A stretch of 64,000 bases of DNA, taken from the NCBI RefSeq assembly GCF_016801865.2, contig NC_068939.1:130476917-130540916 (forward strand), written 5' to 3'. Below, piece by piece: positions 33,034-45,271 of the stretch. Within the stretch, counting starts at the first letter, position 1. Each line of letters starts with the position of its first letter. Under the pieces are notes generated by a model. It made no database searches. It was not told the DNA's origin and saw only the letters and a program-made list of their open reading frames with translations. The translations under genes and the position numbers were made by a program. The DNA comes from Culex pipiens pallens. Lineage: Eukaryota > Arthropoda > Insecta > Diptera > Culicidae.

Positions 33034-34910
33034 TTAGTTGAAAATATCACCAAATCCTGGGAATATGTGATTCTTTGAGTTATATTCTGTATTAAATTGT
33101 TAAATTTTGAATTGAAAATACTTTACAGAAAAATTAAAATGCTACATTAAGTTTGATTAATACATTAACAGTTCTGGTATTTACAAAATCAATTCCAATG
33201 TAAGCACCTATCCAGTTCAGGGATTTTAAAAGAAAAAAATATTGTTTAAAGTCTCAGCAGTTTCCTCAACTTGTCCTACATTTTCAAATTACAAGCCCGC
33301 GTCAGCTTTCCAAAGAGAGCAAATAACACTCATCAAGTCTACTGTCATTGTTCTCTCCCTTTACACTGTTTTGTCAACAAAAGCAAGACATCAAAAAAAG
33401 ACATTGGGGAAGGGGGAAGGGTACTTGTCCAATTGTAGAAGCTTCAATTTTGACACGCTTGAGACCATAATGGTGTTTTCATCCCGCCAGCAGACGCCAT
33501 TCTTTATTCATCTCTTGCCATTGTTTGGAACGCATCCCATCTGCTTGGGTTGGAAGACTTGCGAGCGAAATTATACTGTATCAAGAATCATAAGACTCTC
33601 ATCCCCGTGAAGTATGCAATGCACATTCTGCACAACAGGAAAAAAAGGCACAGCGAGACTGCATTGATTACATGAAAATTTGAAAGAGTTTGTAGTTTTC
33701 ATTTGTATTTAAAAAGTTCTTAAAATACGCTACATTTTAGTGTTATGATGCAAAAGTAAAAATTGTTATCAATAAATAAAAAAGACATTATTGAATATTA
33801 CTCAAGAATTCGTGGTGAGTGTTTGACACCAGTGGTTCAAGAATTCACAGAAAATAAATTTAAATAAACAATTTTAATTTACCTGCTGACATTTTTTTTG
33901 CGAAAAAATAGTCATAAATGTGTCAAAATTACAAAAAAAGAAATCATTTTACCAAAAAATCAAAATGCATATTGGAATCCCTGGCGCCCAACAATGTTTC
34001 AAAGAAAACGAGCCTTTTTAGTTACTTTGTCGTCGGTGCCTCTTCTGAGTTGCTCTTTTCCCAGTTTTTCCAGTGGTGTAGACGTCCCTGGCAATAACGT
34101 GAAACGTGCTCGCTCGAGCCGTAAGCCGATTCCGCAGCATCCGAACGAAAGGATGTTGCAGCGGGATGTTGCACGGGGCTTGTTTACCTTTTCGCAGGAA
34201 CTTTGCCTTTCGAATGATGTTGGTTGAAGCTCTCTCTTCATCTGAGTGTTGCAAGTTTGTAAACAATGGTTGGAGTGTTTTCCAGGAAATTTGAATACAT
34301 ACTGGAATGCTTTTCTTTTGGAACAGGTTATCAATTTGTCGATCTAGAACGATTTGATTTATGATTAGTTTGAACAGTTGCTATAAGATTTGTTTTTATG
34401 CATTTATTGATTAAATTTTTACAAGATAAAAGTTGACAAGTAGGTTAATGACATTAGCGACCAATGACTCATAATTGGCAGAAGCTCATTATTTTGTTCT
34501 GTTGAGCGGTAAGTCGTCCTGATTTCGAACAATAAATTGTTTTCACTGCTACATGACTGTTAGCCGAAAAACCACAGCCCAAGATTTTAAAATTAAGCTT
34601 TTCTGTTTTTGACAAAGAACTTTGTCCTAAGGGCACTGTCTACGGGTGTCAATCCAAAATTTCGCGAAGCGAAAGTGTAACGATATGTGTCGTCTTTCAA
34701 ATGCTTATATCTTCCCCCCCCCCCATTCAAATAATCTTTATGTTTCACCCACCAAACGAAAGAGGAAATCTTAAAGTACAAGAAGACTACCTCGACAAGT
34801 TGATAAAACTTTGTTAAAGTACTTAAAAGTTGAGACGAAAATAAAAAATCAGACCGGAGTAATCCCGGTCGCTGATTGGTTAAGCGCAACCTTTCCCGAA
34901 CACATTAATC
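33034..34910. other. Mostly single-copy non-coding DNA
   Basis: No recognised gene. Frames at 33242-33610 (+) and 33898-34334 (both strands) have no domain. 34000-34260 is GC-richer and might be conserved non-coding or exonic, but I cannot support either. A C-run occurs at 34715-34726. Confidence 0.35.
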
Positions 34911-36879
34911 CAGGGGTGCTCAAAGTTTTTGGAGGCCGGGCCAAATTTGAAGCTCAAATGAGCTTGCGGGCCAAATTTGCAAAATAGGAAATTCATATGA
35001 AAAAATAAGTTAGGATAATTAAATTTCAAAGACTAGAAAACACTAGAAAATATAAGTATTTTTTTAGAAAACAAATAATAGAAAAGAACTGATTGTACTT
35101 GAGTTTTCAATAACATTGTAAAATTTTGTTTTAATATTTCAAAAATGGTGTACATGTCTAAATAGTTAATGTAACGACGTAATTTTATACATAAATTAAA
35201 TGTGGTTCATGAAATATCGTTTAGAGTCAGAATTTCAACATTTCAATGAAAAAATGCTAGAACACTTTTTATGCACCCGTAAAGTTAAATTACAATTATT
35301 TGCTTAGTAGGGAAAATTCTCGTATGTTTGGCAGGTTAAGCACTCGCTCCTAACTCCATCCAATTTGCTGATTTTCACTATTTAAACAACTAATTTTGCA
35401 AAACTTTTGATAGAAACTTGCTTGCTCACTTCTTTTTGAGCTATTTAGCACTCGATTTCAGTTGAAAACGCTTTTATTTAGCTTTAATTTAATGTCAAAG
35501 TTCTGACCAGCTAACATTAGAGGCACGCTGGAATTAGGTGCTGTTCCCCTAGATTCGACAAAAAAACATTTTAGCGAACAAACATTTATTTAGGCCGTTG
35601 CAAATATTTTCCAAAGTTTATGTCGCCCCCCCCCTCCTTTAAAATTAGTCTGAAACAAAAAAAAAATTCTAAAAAACTTCAAAATTTCCATGAAAATATA
35701 AGTCTAGTCATCTGAAAACAATCTAAAATGCATTTTTCTGCATTGATAATCATATTTAGCATGTTTGGGCTTGTTTAAAAATGCTTTGAATTTTTGTAAA
35801 ATATGCAATGAACAGCTCCGCAAAAAAATTATTTTTCGCAAAAAACAAAATTTTCGTCAATACTTAAATGTTTTGGATGCTAATGATGGCAAAACAACTG
35901 GACAGGTGTATAATGCATTTTAAAACACTTTTTTCATTCAAATGTTTAAACCATGGCTCATAATTTAAATGTTTATACTTTTTTATTTTTTTTGCCCATC
36001 CCGCCCCGCCCCCCTTGACTTTGGTCAGAATCGAGGGACATAAACTTCAGAAAATATTTGCAACGGCCTTATTGAAAATTCACTAAAACTCATATTAATT
36101 TTTCATAAACCCGAACATGCTAAAATGATTCTAAACGCAGAGAAATGCCTTGTTAGTTGATTTCAACTGACTGCACTTAAATTTTCAAAGATTTTATGAA
36201 GTTTTTTGAAGAAATATTATTACCCCTAATATTTCGAGCCAATTTTTTAAAATGGGTGGAGGGGAGGGTTGATTGACAAAAGCCTTATTTCTCCGATTTC
36301 AACATTTTGTCTGGTTGAATCAGTTGGCAGTCAATCAGATTCGTTATTCAACTGTCATGAGCTCGAATCCCAAGGGAAGGTTTCTAAGTGCAAAGTAAAT
36401 TTGAGGATCAATTCATAAGAGGGTCATTATGACTTTCAAATTAATATAGAATACTTATATTTTTGCAATTATTAAAGATTTCTGTCTAAGTCAAATTTGA
36501 ACGTGTTTTATTTGGTATTCGATTTTATAAATATTTCCAGAAATGTTTGATGAAAGTTTTCACGATATTTACTAGTTCCACTCATTGAAACGTGTGAAAT
36601 TGTTTAAATTATTAGGATTTTTGAACAAAATATTTGTGTTCCAAAATGGTGGTCAAAATATTGATAAATCATTAGTTTTTTATTAACAAAAAATAAAAAA
36701 AAAGATTAGCATAAAAAAGTAAAAAAAAACCTTAATTTTGGAAAAGTATACGATCACTTTACAAGTGGTCAACGGGCCATTTTACATGATCATTAAAAAT
36801 GGGTCCGCGGGCCACACATAATCACCTCGTGGGCCATGTTTGGCCCGCGGACCATACTTTGGTCACCCCTGCATTAATC
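34903..36879. mobile_element. hAT-type non-autonomous element, 8-bp duplication CATTAATC
   Basis: The body 34911-36871 has inverted ends CAGGGGTGCTCAAAGTTTTT and (complemented right end) CAGGGGTGACCAAAGTATGG, then GGCCGGGCCAAATTT-like subterminal repeats. Perfect CATTAATC at 34903-34910 and 36872-36879. CAGGGGTG ends are classical hAT. No transposase frame remains; a family F foldback is nested inside. Confidence 0.9.
35591..36071. mobile_element. Foldback repeat, family F, best copy
   Basis: Ends TAGGCCGTTGCAAATATTTT and (complemented) TAAGGCCGTTGCAAATATTT, each followed by AAGTTTATGTC and a C-rich run. TA at the tips. About 480 bp, no ORF. Nested in the hAT element. Relatives at 601-855, 51656-51921 and 54030-54520. 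Confidence 0.75.
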
Positions 36880-37316
36880 AGGATTCACCATAGAAGATGA
36901 TGATGTGACCCAAGAATCGGATGAATATGGTTTTATTTTCAAGGGAAGCAATTGAATGCTGCTGTTGAAACAATTCCCTTTAGTTGAAGCAGAAGTTAAC
37001 ATTTTAATAAGCTTGAAAAAAAATTTAATCAGCTTGAATTCTCAAGGTCAGGACTCGGATGCTGTTGAGACATTTTCCGTTAAATTTTGTTGATTTTATA
37101 TCTATGGTCCAATCTTAGACAGGCAGCTATGGACATTGGACATGTTTTACCAATGGGTCATTCTCCACCAACTCACACAGCTCACTCAAATTTTGTCCTA
37201 AGGGGTAACTTTTGTCCCTATTCATGAATCCGAGGTCGTTTTTCGATATCTCGTGACGGAGGGGCGGTACGACCCCTTCCATTTCAGATCAGATGGAAAT
37301 TTTGTGTCAAAGGGTC

Positions 37317-38883
37317 GTTTTGCCTTCCTCACCTCAATGAGGAAAGGCTATAAAATCACTCGAAAAATTATATTCTTAATTTGAATACCTAGACCCACCT
37401 TCACGTATACATATCGACTCAGAATCAAATTCTGAGCAAATGTCTGTGTGTGTGGTGGGATGTTGATCAACAAAATTTGCACTGGATTATCTCGGCACTG
37501 GCTCAACCGATTTTGTCTGTTTTGGTCTCATTCGATCTGTCTTGGGGTCCCATAAGTCGCTATTGAAAATTATAAAGTTTAGTTAAGTACTTCAAGTTAT
37601 GCTAAAAAAACGATTTTAACAAAAGGCCGGAAGATTGTAAAAAGGGTGGTTTTGAAAGAAACACCACCATGCTATACATTTTTAGAAAGGTATTCAAAAG
37701 ACCTTTTTAAGGAGCTCAAAAGATTTGAGTGTTATTTATGCACTTTTTGGAAGCCGGATCTCAAATATTTTGATGAAAACGTTGTCCGATCTGTCGTTGG
37801 ATAGAGAATTAAAAGACCTTTCCAACGAGTTCAAGAGATTGAAGATCTGACAACTCTATCAAATGTTATATGCACTTAGGGTAGAGAAGTCATCAATGAG
37901 ACACGGGGAACAATGATAAAATGGCTCTCAAAAGTCGTGGTTTCAACCAATCAGGCTCATATTTGGGGGAAAGGTGTGTCTATTGGATACACGTCTGCCA
38001 TGAAAGTGGCTTTGGTTATGGACGCTTCCTGGAAAAGTTATTCATAAATGTTTGATTCTGGGGTGTAAAAGTAAATTATGAACAAAAAATACTTTTTCGC
38101 TCGTAGGCTGCCATTTACACCAAAACTAATATTTCTTCAAATTTTTTTCGACGTTATATAGGGATTGAGTTGGGCTACAATGTCCTATCATTAGTTTTGG
38201 CCAAAATTTAGAATCCCAGAATCCAGGGCTGTCTCATTGTTCCCCACTCATTTCAGCCCATGGGTAACAATGAGACACTTTGATTTTTCTTCTTTAAAAT
38301 TTTCAAAATCTATGGAAATCTTTCAAAAAATGAATTGAAATTGATTTTTGGCATATTTATAGAGTTTTAACTTCATTTAACCAAAAATATAAAGTTATTT
38401 GGCATAAATATAGGGATTTTACAAAATTTAAATACTTTTTAGTATAACTTTCGTTACTTAAAGTTTCATGTTGGCAAAATTGCTCTAAAATGTTCAAGGC
38501 AAGTCACCTGTAATGGAACAATACAAAAACATGATGTTTTACTAGAAAAGTATTGATTTTCGTAGAGTGTCTCATTGTACCCCACCTGTCTCATTGTTCC
38601 TGCCAAGTGCGTCTACAATGAGACAGTTGAATAACTCGGGCTATATCTTTGGATAGGTAATCAAAATACTTTAATAAGTTATGAAAGTACTATTATAAGT
38701 TTTAAGCACATAAGTGCCCTGAATTATGAAGATCTGACTACCCAATCTGATGGCATGAATAATGAGTCAAATAAATAGAACACTGAAAAATCCGCCCTTT
38801 TGTGTCTATTTTGGATAGCATTAACCTCTTAATGTGGGGAAGGCTCCAACCACCTAAGGGTGGATTAAGTAACGTTTTTTTTT
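37317..38883 (+). repeat. Family A repeat carrying family B copy 3
   Basis: Starts TTTTGCCTTCCTCACCTCAA and ends GGGGAAGGCTCCAACCACCT then GGTGGATTAAG. The (GT)n site is present but short (37446-37455). Family B sequence is inserted at 37877. Confidence 0.7.
37877..38650 (+). mobile_element. TA-type MITE, family B copy 3 (right end lost)
   Basis: Begins TAGGGTAGAGAAGTCATC and follows copy 2 collinearly through CTACAATGAGACAGTTG. The last 150 bp and right terminus are absent. Confidence 0.75.
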
Positions 38884-39241
38884 GTAAAATTAGACGCCCG
38901 ATTTGATGGCGAACTCAAAATTCCGAAGAAAAAAAAACATATATTTCATTGGAAAAACACTAAAAAGATTTAAAAACTCAGCCATTTTTCGTTACTCAAC
39001 TATAAAAAATTTGAAACATGTAATTTTAAGGTAACTTAAATTCACTTTTCGAATCTGCCACTACCCAGAAGGGTCATTTTTTTTCATTTAAAACAAAAAT
39101 TTTCATTTTAAAATTTCGAGTTTTTTCTAACTTTGCTGGGTTATTTTTTGGAGTGTAATGATGTTCTACAAAGTTGTAGAGTTTTAGATCATTTTTATTT
39201 ATTTTTTGAATTATTTTATATCATTGGTTCATTGGTCATTC

Positions 39242-39349
39242 GTGCCGTACTCAAACACTTGGGAGCCCAGGACGGCGAAGTCCTTGTAGTTAAAAGGAAG
39301 ACACTAGTGGTTGGTACTTGCAATGGTGGCAGACAGCTATAAAGTCAAC
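39242..39349 (+). mobile_element. SINE 3' fragment
   Basis: GTACTCAAACACTTGGGAGC through CAGCTATAAAGTCAAC matches the body and tail of the SINE at 10370-10588 in the other orientation. The tRNA head is missing, consistent with 5' truncation. Confidence 0.7.
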
Positions 39350-40960
39350 TTCGTTCTCCCATACAAGTCTCCATACAATTTTAGCAGCTTTCCATACAAA
39401 TTTGAAAATCTGTAACTTTTGAAGGATTTTTTGGAACAATTTCGTGCAAAAACAAAAATTCCGATCTTTTAATTTTTTTTTTACAATACCTCAATTTCCC
39501 AAATTATTATTTGCCGGTTTTTGTTTTTTTATATGTTTTAGAGAACCAAAACCCGCAACTTTTGAGCCATAGAGAGTATGATCAAAAATGTTGCCGCCTA
39601 GTTATGATTTTTTTTAAATAGTGATTTATTTACTTTATAGATTTTTTATTTTTTATCGTTTTTAAAATTTAGCCACAAAATTGCCACTTCTGAAAATATT
39701 TAATTTTGAAAAATTCAGATTTGAATTTGCTATAAAATTGTCAAAGAGACTTTGAAGCTTAGACATGTGGTTGCTGAGATACAGAGAAAAAAAAATAGGA
39801 AAATTGAAGTTTTCTAAGTTTAACCCAATCAACTATTCATTTCACCATTTCGGGCGTTGTATTGAATGTTTAGCCCTTTTGAAATGTTAGTCCTGCTTCA
39901 AAAAATTTGAAAATATTGTTTTTGCAATTCCGTCGTGAAACTACTTACTTTTCCTGTCATTCTTGAACGACAAAATAGCCTACTTTTCTGTACCAAAAAT
40001 AACAGAATCGAATAGCAACACTTTTCAAAATAAATGCTGAAAAGTTCTACTTTTCAGCACTGAAATGGGTGCTGAAAAGTTGAACTTTTCAGCACTTGTT
40101 TCGAAAAGTAACACTTTTCAACATTTTTTTGATTTAAGCGATTTATTGACAAAATACAAGAAAATTTGACTTAAAATTTCACTCAATGGGTGTTTTTCGG
40201 AATTGGAAAAAATGTTGTATGGAACTCGTTGCAAAACTTGATTTTTTCAGCACTCGTCGTATTTATCCAACTCGGTGAACCTCGTTGGATAAATGTACGA
40301 CTCGTGCTGAAAAAATCCTCTTTTTGCAACTTGTGGCATAAACTACTATTTCGAAACGATTGTAAAATTTCACGAATGTTTAATTTTTCACATTGAAAAT
40401 CGGACCATTAGTTTCTGAGACATCGGCATTAGAAAAAGGCAAACATATCAATAAATCTCGAAAATAATAATAAAAAAAACAATTTTGGGGAGTTGAGTTT
40501 TGGGGAAAACAAAGTTAATTAAAAAATTGGCCGTGTACCTATTTTTGTTTGAACAGTCCTCATCAATACCTACAACTTTGCCGAAGACATCAAATTGTTC
40601 AGAAAATTACTTCAAAAGTTACAGATTTTCGAATATTTACGTACCATTTTTGTAAGGACAGCTGCGAAAATTGTGTGGAGACATGTATGGGTGAACCATT
40701 GACATGAAATGGCTTCTTTGGTCACATGGAAGGCCCACACAAAGTTTGAGCCAAATAAAAAAAAAACAAATAAAATCTAAATCCGGTTTTCGTAGAGAAT
40801 TGCTCAATCGTATAAATTTAATTGAAATACTCATAACTTATGTTAGGGTTGTCAGATCTTCAAAATTCAAACCCCAGCGGAGGGTTTTCCTATCAAATAA
40901 TGCACGTTAGATCCAAACATCGTTTTCAACAACATGTCTGTGATTGGTCTGTGAGTCGGC
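39350..40960. repeat. Dispersed repeat, family E
   Basis: CCATACAAGTCTCCATACAA at the left and the complementary arrangement (CTACAACTTTGCCGAAGACA, CGTACCATTTTTGTAAGGAC) at 40570-40660, with GTTTGAGCCAAATAAA near 40745. Same family as 22490-24270 and 42590-43600. No coding content. Confidence 0.55.
40225..40333. repeat. Strong hairpin (about 36-bp stem)
   Basis: GATTTTTTCAGCACTCGTCG at 40240 pairs with CGACTCGTGCTGAAAAAATC ending 40317, and the stem continues to TTTATCCAAC/GTTGGATAAA with a loop of a few bases. An outer pair (GTTGCAAAAC/TTTTTGCAAC) extends it. Most likely the tip-to-tip core of a small foldback transposon; a small-RNA precursor is the alternative. Confidence 0.7.
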
Positions 40961-41076
40961 CTCGAGATAGACTATAAATAACACTTAAGTGTTCATAACA
41001 GTTCCTAAGAACTAGAATTACCCCTTAAAGAAAAGTTTCACGAAAATCGAATAGGGTAAGTTGGCGGAGCATGACC

Positions 41077-41370
41077 TATTTACAATTCTTTCAAAAGGAG
41101 TCTGCCTAAACCCATCTACCGATTTGACCTGGATCCGGAACAACACAGCACCAAATTCCAAAAATCCTTTATCACTCGTTCGTGCAAGGATTATTCGTCA
41201 ATCAAACGGTTGTGGTCGTCCTCAATGTGAACAAACAGTGGTTGGACTGGCAGACTTGGGTTGACCACAACGCCGTCATCAGTGTGTGCTGTTCCGGAAC
41301 CAACTTTACACCCCCGAGCACCTACCACGTGCACTGTCGAAAAATATTGTAATATCACAAATTTGTTGTA
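41077..41370 (+). other. Coding-like block, unrecognised
   Basis: 41190-41341 is GC-richer and open in the frame reading FVNQTVVVVLNVNKQW then WLDWQTWVDHNAVISV and CCSGTNFTPP, stopping at 41350. A second frame upstream (IYRFDLDPEQHSTKFQ) overlaps it. It resembles a decayed exon or a retroelement gag piece. No family recognised and no good donor site. Confidence 0.2.
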
Positions 41371-41850
41371 ATATTTAAAAAAATCGTAATTTTTAATTTT
41401 TTTATGTGACTTGATTTTTCCACTTAAATTGAAGTAAATTTATATTGGAAAAGTAGTTATATTACACTGTCAAATTTGAACATCTTTCAACAATTACTAG
41501 TTTTTACTGTGTGGGTGACCAAAGTTGACCCGAACTGTGCACCTGACTGTTTGTGGTCGCAGGGAATCCCCGGAATCGGATTATGTGGAAGTGCACGAGA
41601 GTTCAAATTGCAAACCCACGCGGTTCAAGGTTTTGCAATCTAACTTTCTCCGCTCTGTGACGATGTGTGCCAGAGAGGAATGGAACTTGAACCTTCCAGG
41701 AACCTGCTGCTGCAGTCACATGCTAGAAATGGAATATGCACTTGCACTTTGGGACATGTACTCACACAAACTAGTATGGGTCAGGGGGTTAGGTTGAATT
41801 GGATTAGGGCGGGATTTGAACCGTGTTGGTATGCGTGTTTTTTTCATGTC
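41371..41850 (+). other. Coding-like block, Cys-containing, unrecognised
   Basis: After an AT-rich gap, the acceptor-like TGACTGTTTGTGGTCGCAG ends at 41571. Downstream, a frame open to 41797 reads ESPESDYVEVHESSNCK, then NFLRSVTMCAREEWNL and LPGTCCCSHMLEM. Cysteine-rich, perhaps an extracellular domain remnant, but no family can be named. Could be the partner of the block at 41190. Confidence 0.2.
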
Positions 41851-42589
41851 TTTTTATAGATTTGGTGAACTCAGAACACAATAATCAATTCACAATTTTG
41901 AAGTTCTTTTATATTTCATAAAAAAATTAATTAAAAAAAAATTAAATACTAAAACCAATGCACTTTTAGTTCCCTCTGCAAATAGGACCTTTTGAAAAGT
42001 AATTGAGAAATATTCCCGGACGATTTATTGTTATCCACTTTCCCGAAAAGAAAATTCTAGAACGGAATATTCCCAACCTTAGGAATTCAGCTTTCCACAA
42101 ATTGCTCTTGCATGCGGTCATATCGCTGCTGAGGAGCGCAACCTGCACGAGTTTGTGGTTGCATTACATGCATATTATTTCTCCTTTCTACAAACGTGTT
42201 CTTCCTGTCGCAACCTGCACTCCCTTTTGCAAGCTCGTGCCGGTTCTTAGAATGATGGTGTGGTATGTAGCAAGCGAGATACAGAAACCTCGCCTTTTCA
42301 GCTGTCAGTTTTATTTTTGCTGTTATTTTGTTTTGCGGATATTTGTGGTGGGCAAATTGTTTAGAACGTGCTTTGAACTTGTGGGTGGTTTTTTTTTTCG
42401 TGGGAAAACCTGTAGATTTCACATGCCAGCTTTGAATGTACTGTCTTGCAGACTAATTTCAAAAAGCAATTTTGATATGTTAATTGATACAGAGCAAATT
42501 GACTGTAACCCAAAGGATTTTTTTGTCAGTTGGACTGATTTGTCTAAGCGGTTTTTGAGTCCACTAGAATAATACTACATGAAACAAGA
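41851..42589. other. Unassigned stretch with one long frame
   Basis: A 189-codon plus frame (42003-42572) is the longest non-repeat frame here outside transposons, but composition, lack of motifs and absence of codon bias argue against a gene. CGCAACCTGCAC occurs twice (42136, 42208). Confidence 0.3.
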
Positions 42590-43600
42590 TAATACTACAT
42601 GAAAGGGCTAAATACTGAATATTACGCCCTTTTGAAATGTTAGTCTTGATTTTAAAAAATGAAAATATTGTTTTCACGAATGTTTCATATTTAAACATAG
42701 TAAATCGGACCATTAGTTGCTGAGATATCGTCATTAGAAAATTGTGGGTTGTTTGGGTGGGACTTAGAAAACATTAATTCTCGATTAAATTTTCAAAAGG
42801 CCCTATCTGCATAGGAAACCCATGAGGGATAGGTTGTTTTGAAAATTTAATCTAGAATTTTCCTGTTTTTAAACCTTTCTCAGCAAGTAAGGGTCGTATC
42901 AACAAAGTCCAAAAAAGCAATATATAGAGATTTTTCTTAGCATTTCAAAAATATTTCTTTTAAAAGTGGGCAAATATGAGCACTAATTTAAAAAAAATAT
43001 TATTAACTGCGACTATTTTCAAAAAAGTTATCTTAAAATGGCTTTAACTTTAAAACGTTGCACTTTATCAAAAATTTCACTGAAGAACTTTTTGATTGAT
43101 TTTAAAAACTCAGTATTGATTCAAAAAATCATAACTCGGTCAAAGATTTTTTGCACATTCTGGAAATTTCTGCAAAGTTGGCATTTTATGTCCCCTAAAA
43201 CAAAACAAAAAAATAAAAAAAATAAAAATAGTGTTTTTTTTTTGCAAATCAAGTTTTAGTGACAAAAAGTTAAATATAAAATGACAAATTTTTTACCGTG
43301 TATCATTTTTTTCAGTGTAGCCCATATCCGTACCTACAACTTTGCCGAAGACACCAAATCGATCAAAAAATTCCTTCAAATGATACAGATTTTTGAATTT
43401 TCACATATAATTTTAGTATGGACAGCTGCCAAATTTGTATGGAAAATTATATGGACAAACTAATGATGCTAAATGGCTACTTTGGACATACCGAAGGCAC
43501 CAAAAAAGTTTCAGCCGGATTCAAAAATACAAAAATTGAAATTAAAGGAAAAAGAACGATTTCGTAGAGAATTGTCCTATATAATAATATTGGTTGATGA
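42590..43600. repeat. Dispersed repeat, family E
   Basis: Shares AATATTACGCCCTTTTGAAA, CTACAACTTTGCCGAAGACA, GTATGGACAGCTGCCAAA and GATTTCGTAGAGAATTG with the other family E copies. No ORF. Confidence 0.55.
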
Positions 43601-45271
43601 CATGAATAAAAAACTAGCTTGAAGTTTTTCAGTTACCTTTTTTCAAATTTAAAAATGTTAATAGAACTTTTCAAAATTTCCTAAATACTGCTATTTAAAT
43701 GATTAAAGAAAAGTTTTGCATCTTAAAATTAAGTGTATCCGAAATTTAGCTAGCTAATTACATTAATTTATCTAGATATATTTTTCATAAAATGTCTCAG
43801 CTGATACAAAAACCACCCTTAACCAAAGTGTTATTTCCCAAATCGATATGAGCGTAGGAAAGCTTCTCTTTTATGCAACAGCGAATGGAAGCTTAAAGCT
43901 TGCTATCGCGCATGCGTGGAAAATATTCTATCTTGTTATGTTTTATCCGGCAAGCTTCTGGTGTATTCAAAGCAAAGCCATGAGTACAAGGATAAATTCA
44001 TGCTTTCTTGGTTTTATTCTCTTCCTTTGTTCACAGATGACTCTGGGTTGTTTTTCTACTTAATTTAAAAAACTACAAAACTTTAGGTTTTTATCTTGTC
44101 AGACACATATTTTGACTTTTACTTACAATTTTCATCAGACGAATTTTAATGTAGGGTGAGAAAGGCACCAACCACATAGGAGGATTATGTTAGTTATTCA
44201 GTTAAATTACGTTTACGCCTTTTTCTTTACTTTGATTCTGTTGAATATTCTAATGATAGTTTGTCAGGGTTAAATCAGGGTTCACAAAATTTCGTAAAAA
44301 CCTAGAATCCAGACAGAATTGCTGTACACTTTGAATTTTTCAAAAATATTTAGGGTGGGCCGAATGGTTTTTCTCCTTTTTCTCTTACTTTTAACATCAA
44401 ATTCGAGTTCTTCGACCCTGATTTGGTAAATTTTAAGAGATTGATTGTCTTTTAAAGTACCAGAAGCACTTTCTCAGTAAATCATAGCCGCCATTTTGGC
44501 CGCCATATTGGATTCAGAAATTCTAAATCACTTTAGAGCAGTTTCCGGGTCATGTTTAAGCTATACAACCAAAAATATGAAATCGAATAAAAAAAAATCG
44601 TGATTCGATTAGGAATCTCAGACCCCTATCACCCTCCCCCCTTGTGGGCAGTTTTCATACAAAACAAATATGTTTTGTATGGAGCGTGGACAATCAATGC
44701 CACTGTAATTACAACTTGACCCAGTTCTAGCAAAAAAAAAAAAAACTCAACAATTTTTTATCAGAAACAATCAGCCAAATGTAGCCAGTTTAATCAGTCC
44801 ATCGTTTTGTTTCCGACAAATTTGCGTAACAAGTTTGCTCTATCGACCGTAAACTTACATTGACACTCTGTGAAATTCTCAGCGCGTTTCCAGTTTAAGC
44901 AAACAAATTTTACTCGCAACATTGCAAAATGAACGACACTTTTAATTTTCGAGAAAAAAGTATTCCGTTACACAGTCCAGCAAACATTTTCATTATTTGC
45001 TGTCAATTTGTGTGCTGCGTTGCATTTTCCAAAGCCCACATTGAGATGGACAGTTGGGACAGTTAATTCGTCCCGGTCTGGCAGCTTCGTGTGTATGCTT
45101 GTTGATGTCCCCGCACAAATTGGTTCACGGTTCGTGGCTTGAAGTTCAGTTTTCGCTTTTAGTGTGGAGAGTATAAATTTGATAGTTTAATTGTGGAAAT
45201 TGGCGGGATGATTTTAGACTGGTTCATAATCTTGGAACACTGTTCATTTTGAGATTTGCTATATATTTTTC
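43601..45271. other. Unassigned AT-rich DNA with a family A end
   Basis: 44150-44200 is the family A right end (GAGAAAGGCACCAACCACAT). 44485-44512 repeats GCCGCCAT(A/T)TTGG. Otherwise nothing recognised; 44890-45180 is more balanced in composition and may be single copy. Confidence 0.4.

Larger units (their letters stand above)
37156..41076. mobile_element. Family D foldback copy 2, expanded by nested repeats
   Basis: The left end GGTCATTCTCCACCAACTCA matches the complement of the right end GGTCATGCTCCGCCAAC. Family D interior is seen at 37200-37316 and 38884-38990. Into it are packed family A (37317-38883), a SINE fragment and family E sequence. Most of its length is therefore acquired. Confidence 0.6.

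Noticed and set aside
42003..42572. 189-codon ORF
   Set aside because: Longest ordinary frame, but with no motif, no protein-like codon use and no homologous pattern; kept only as a note.
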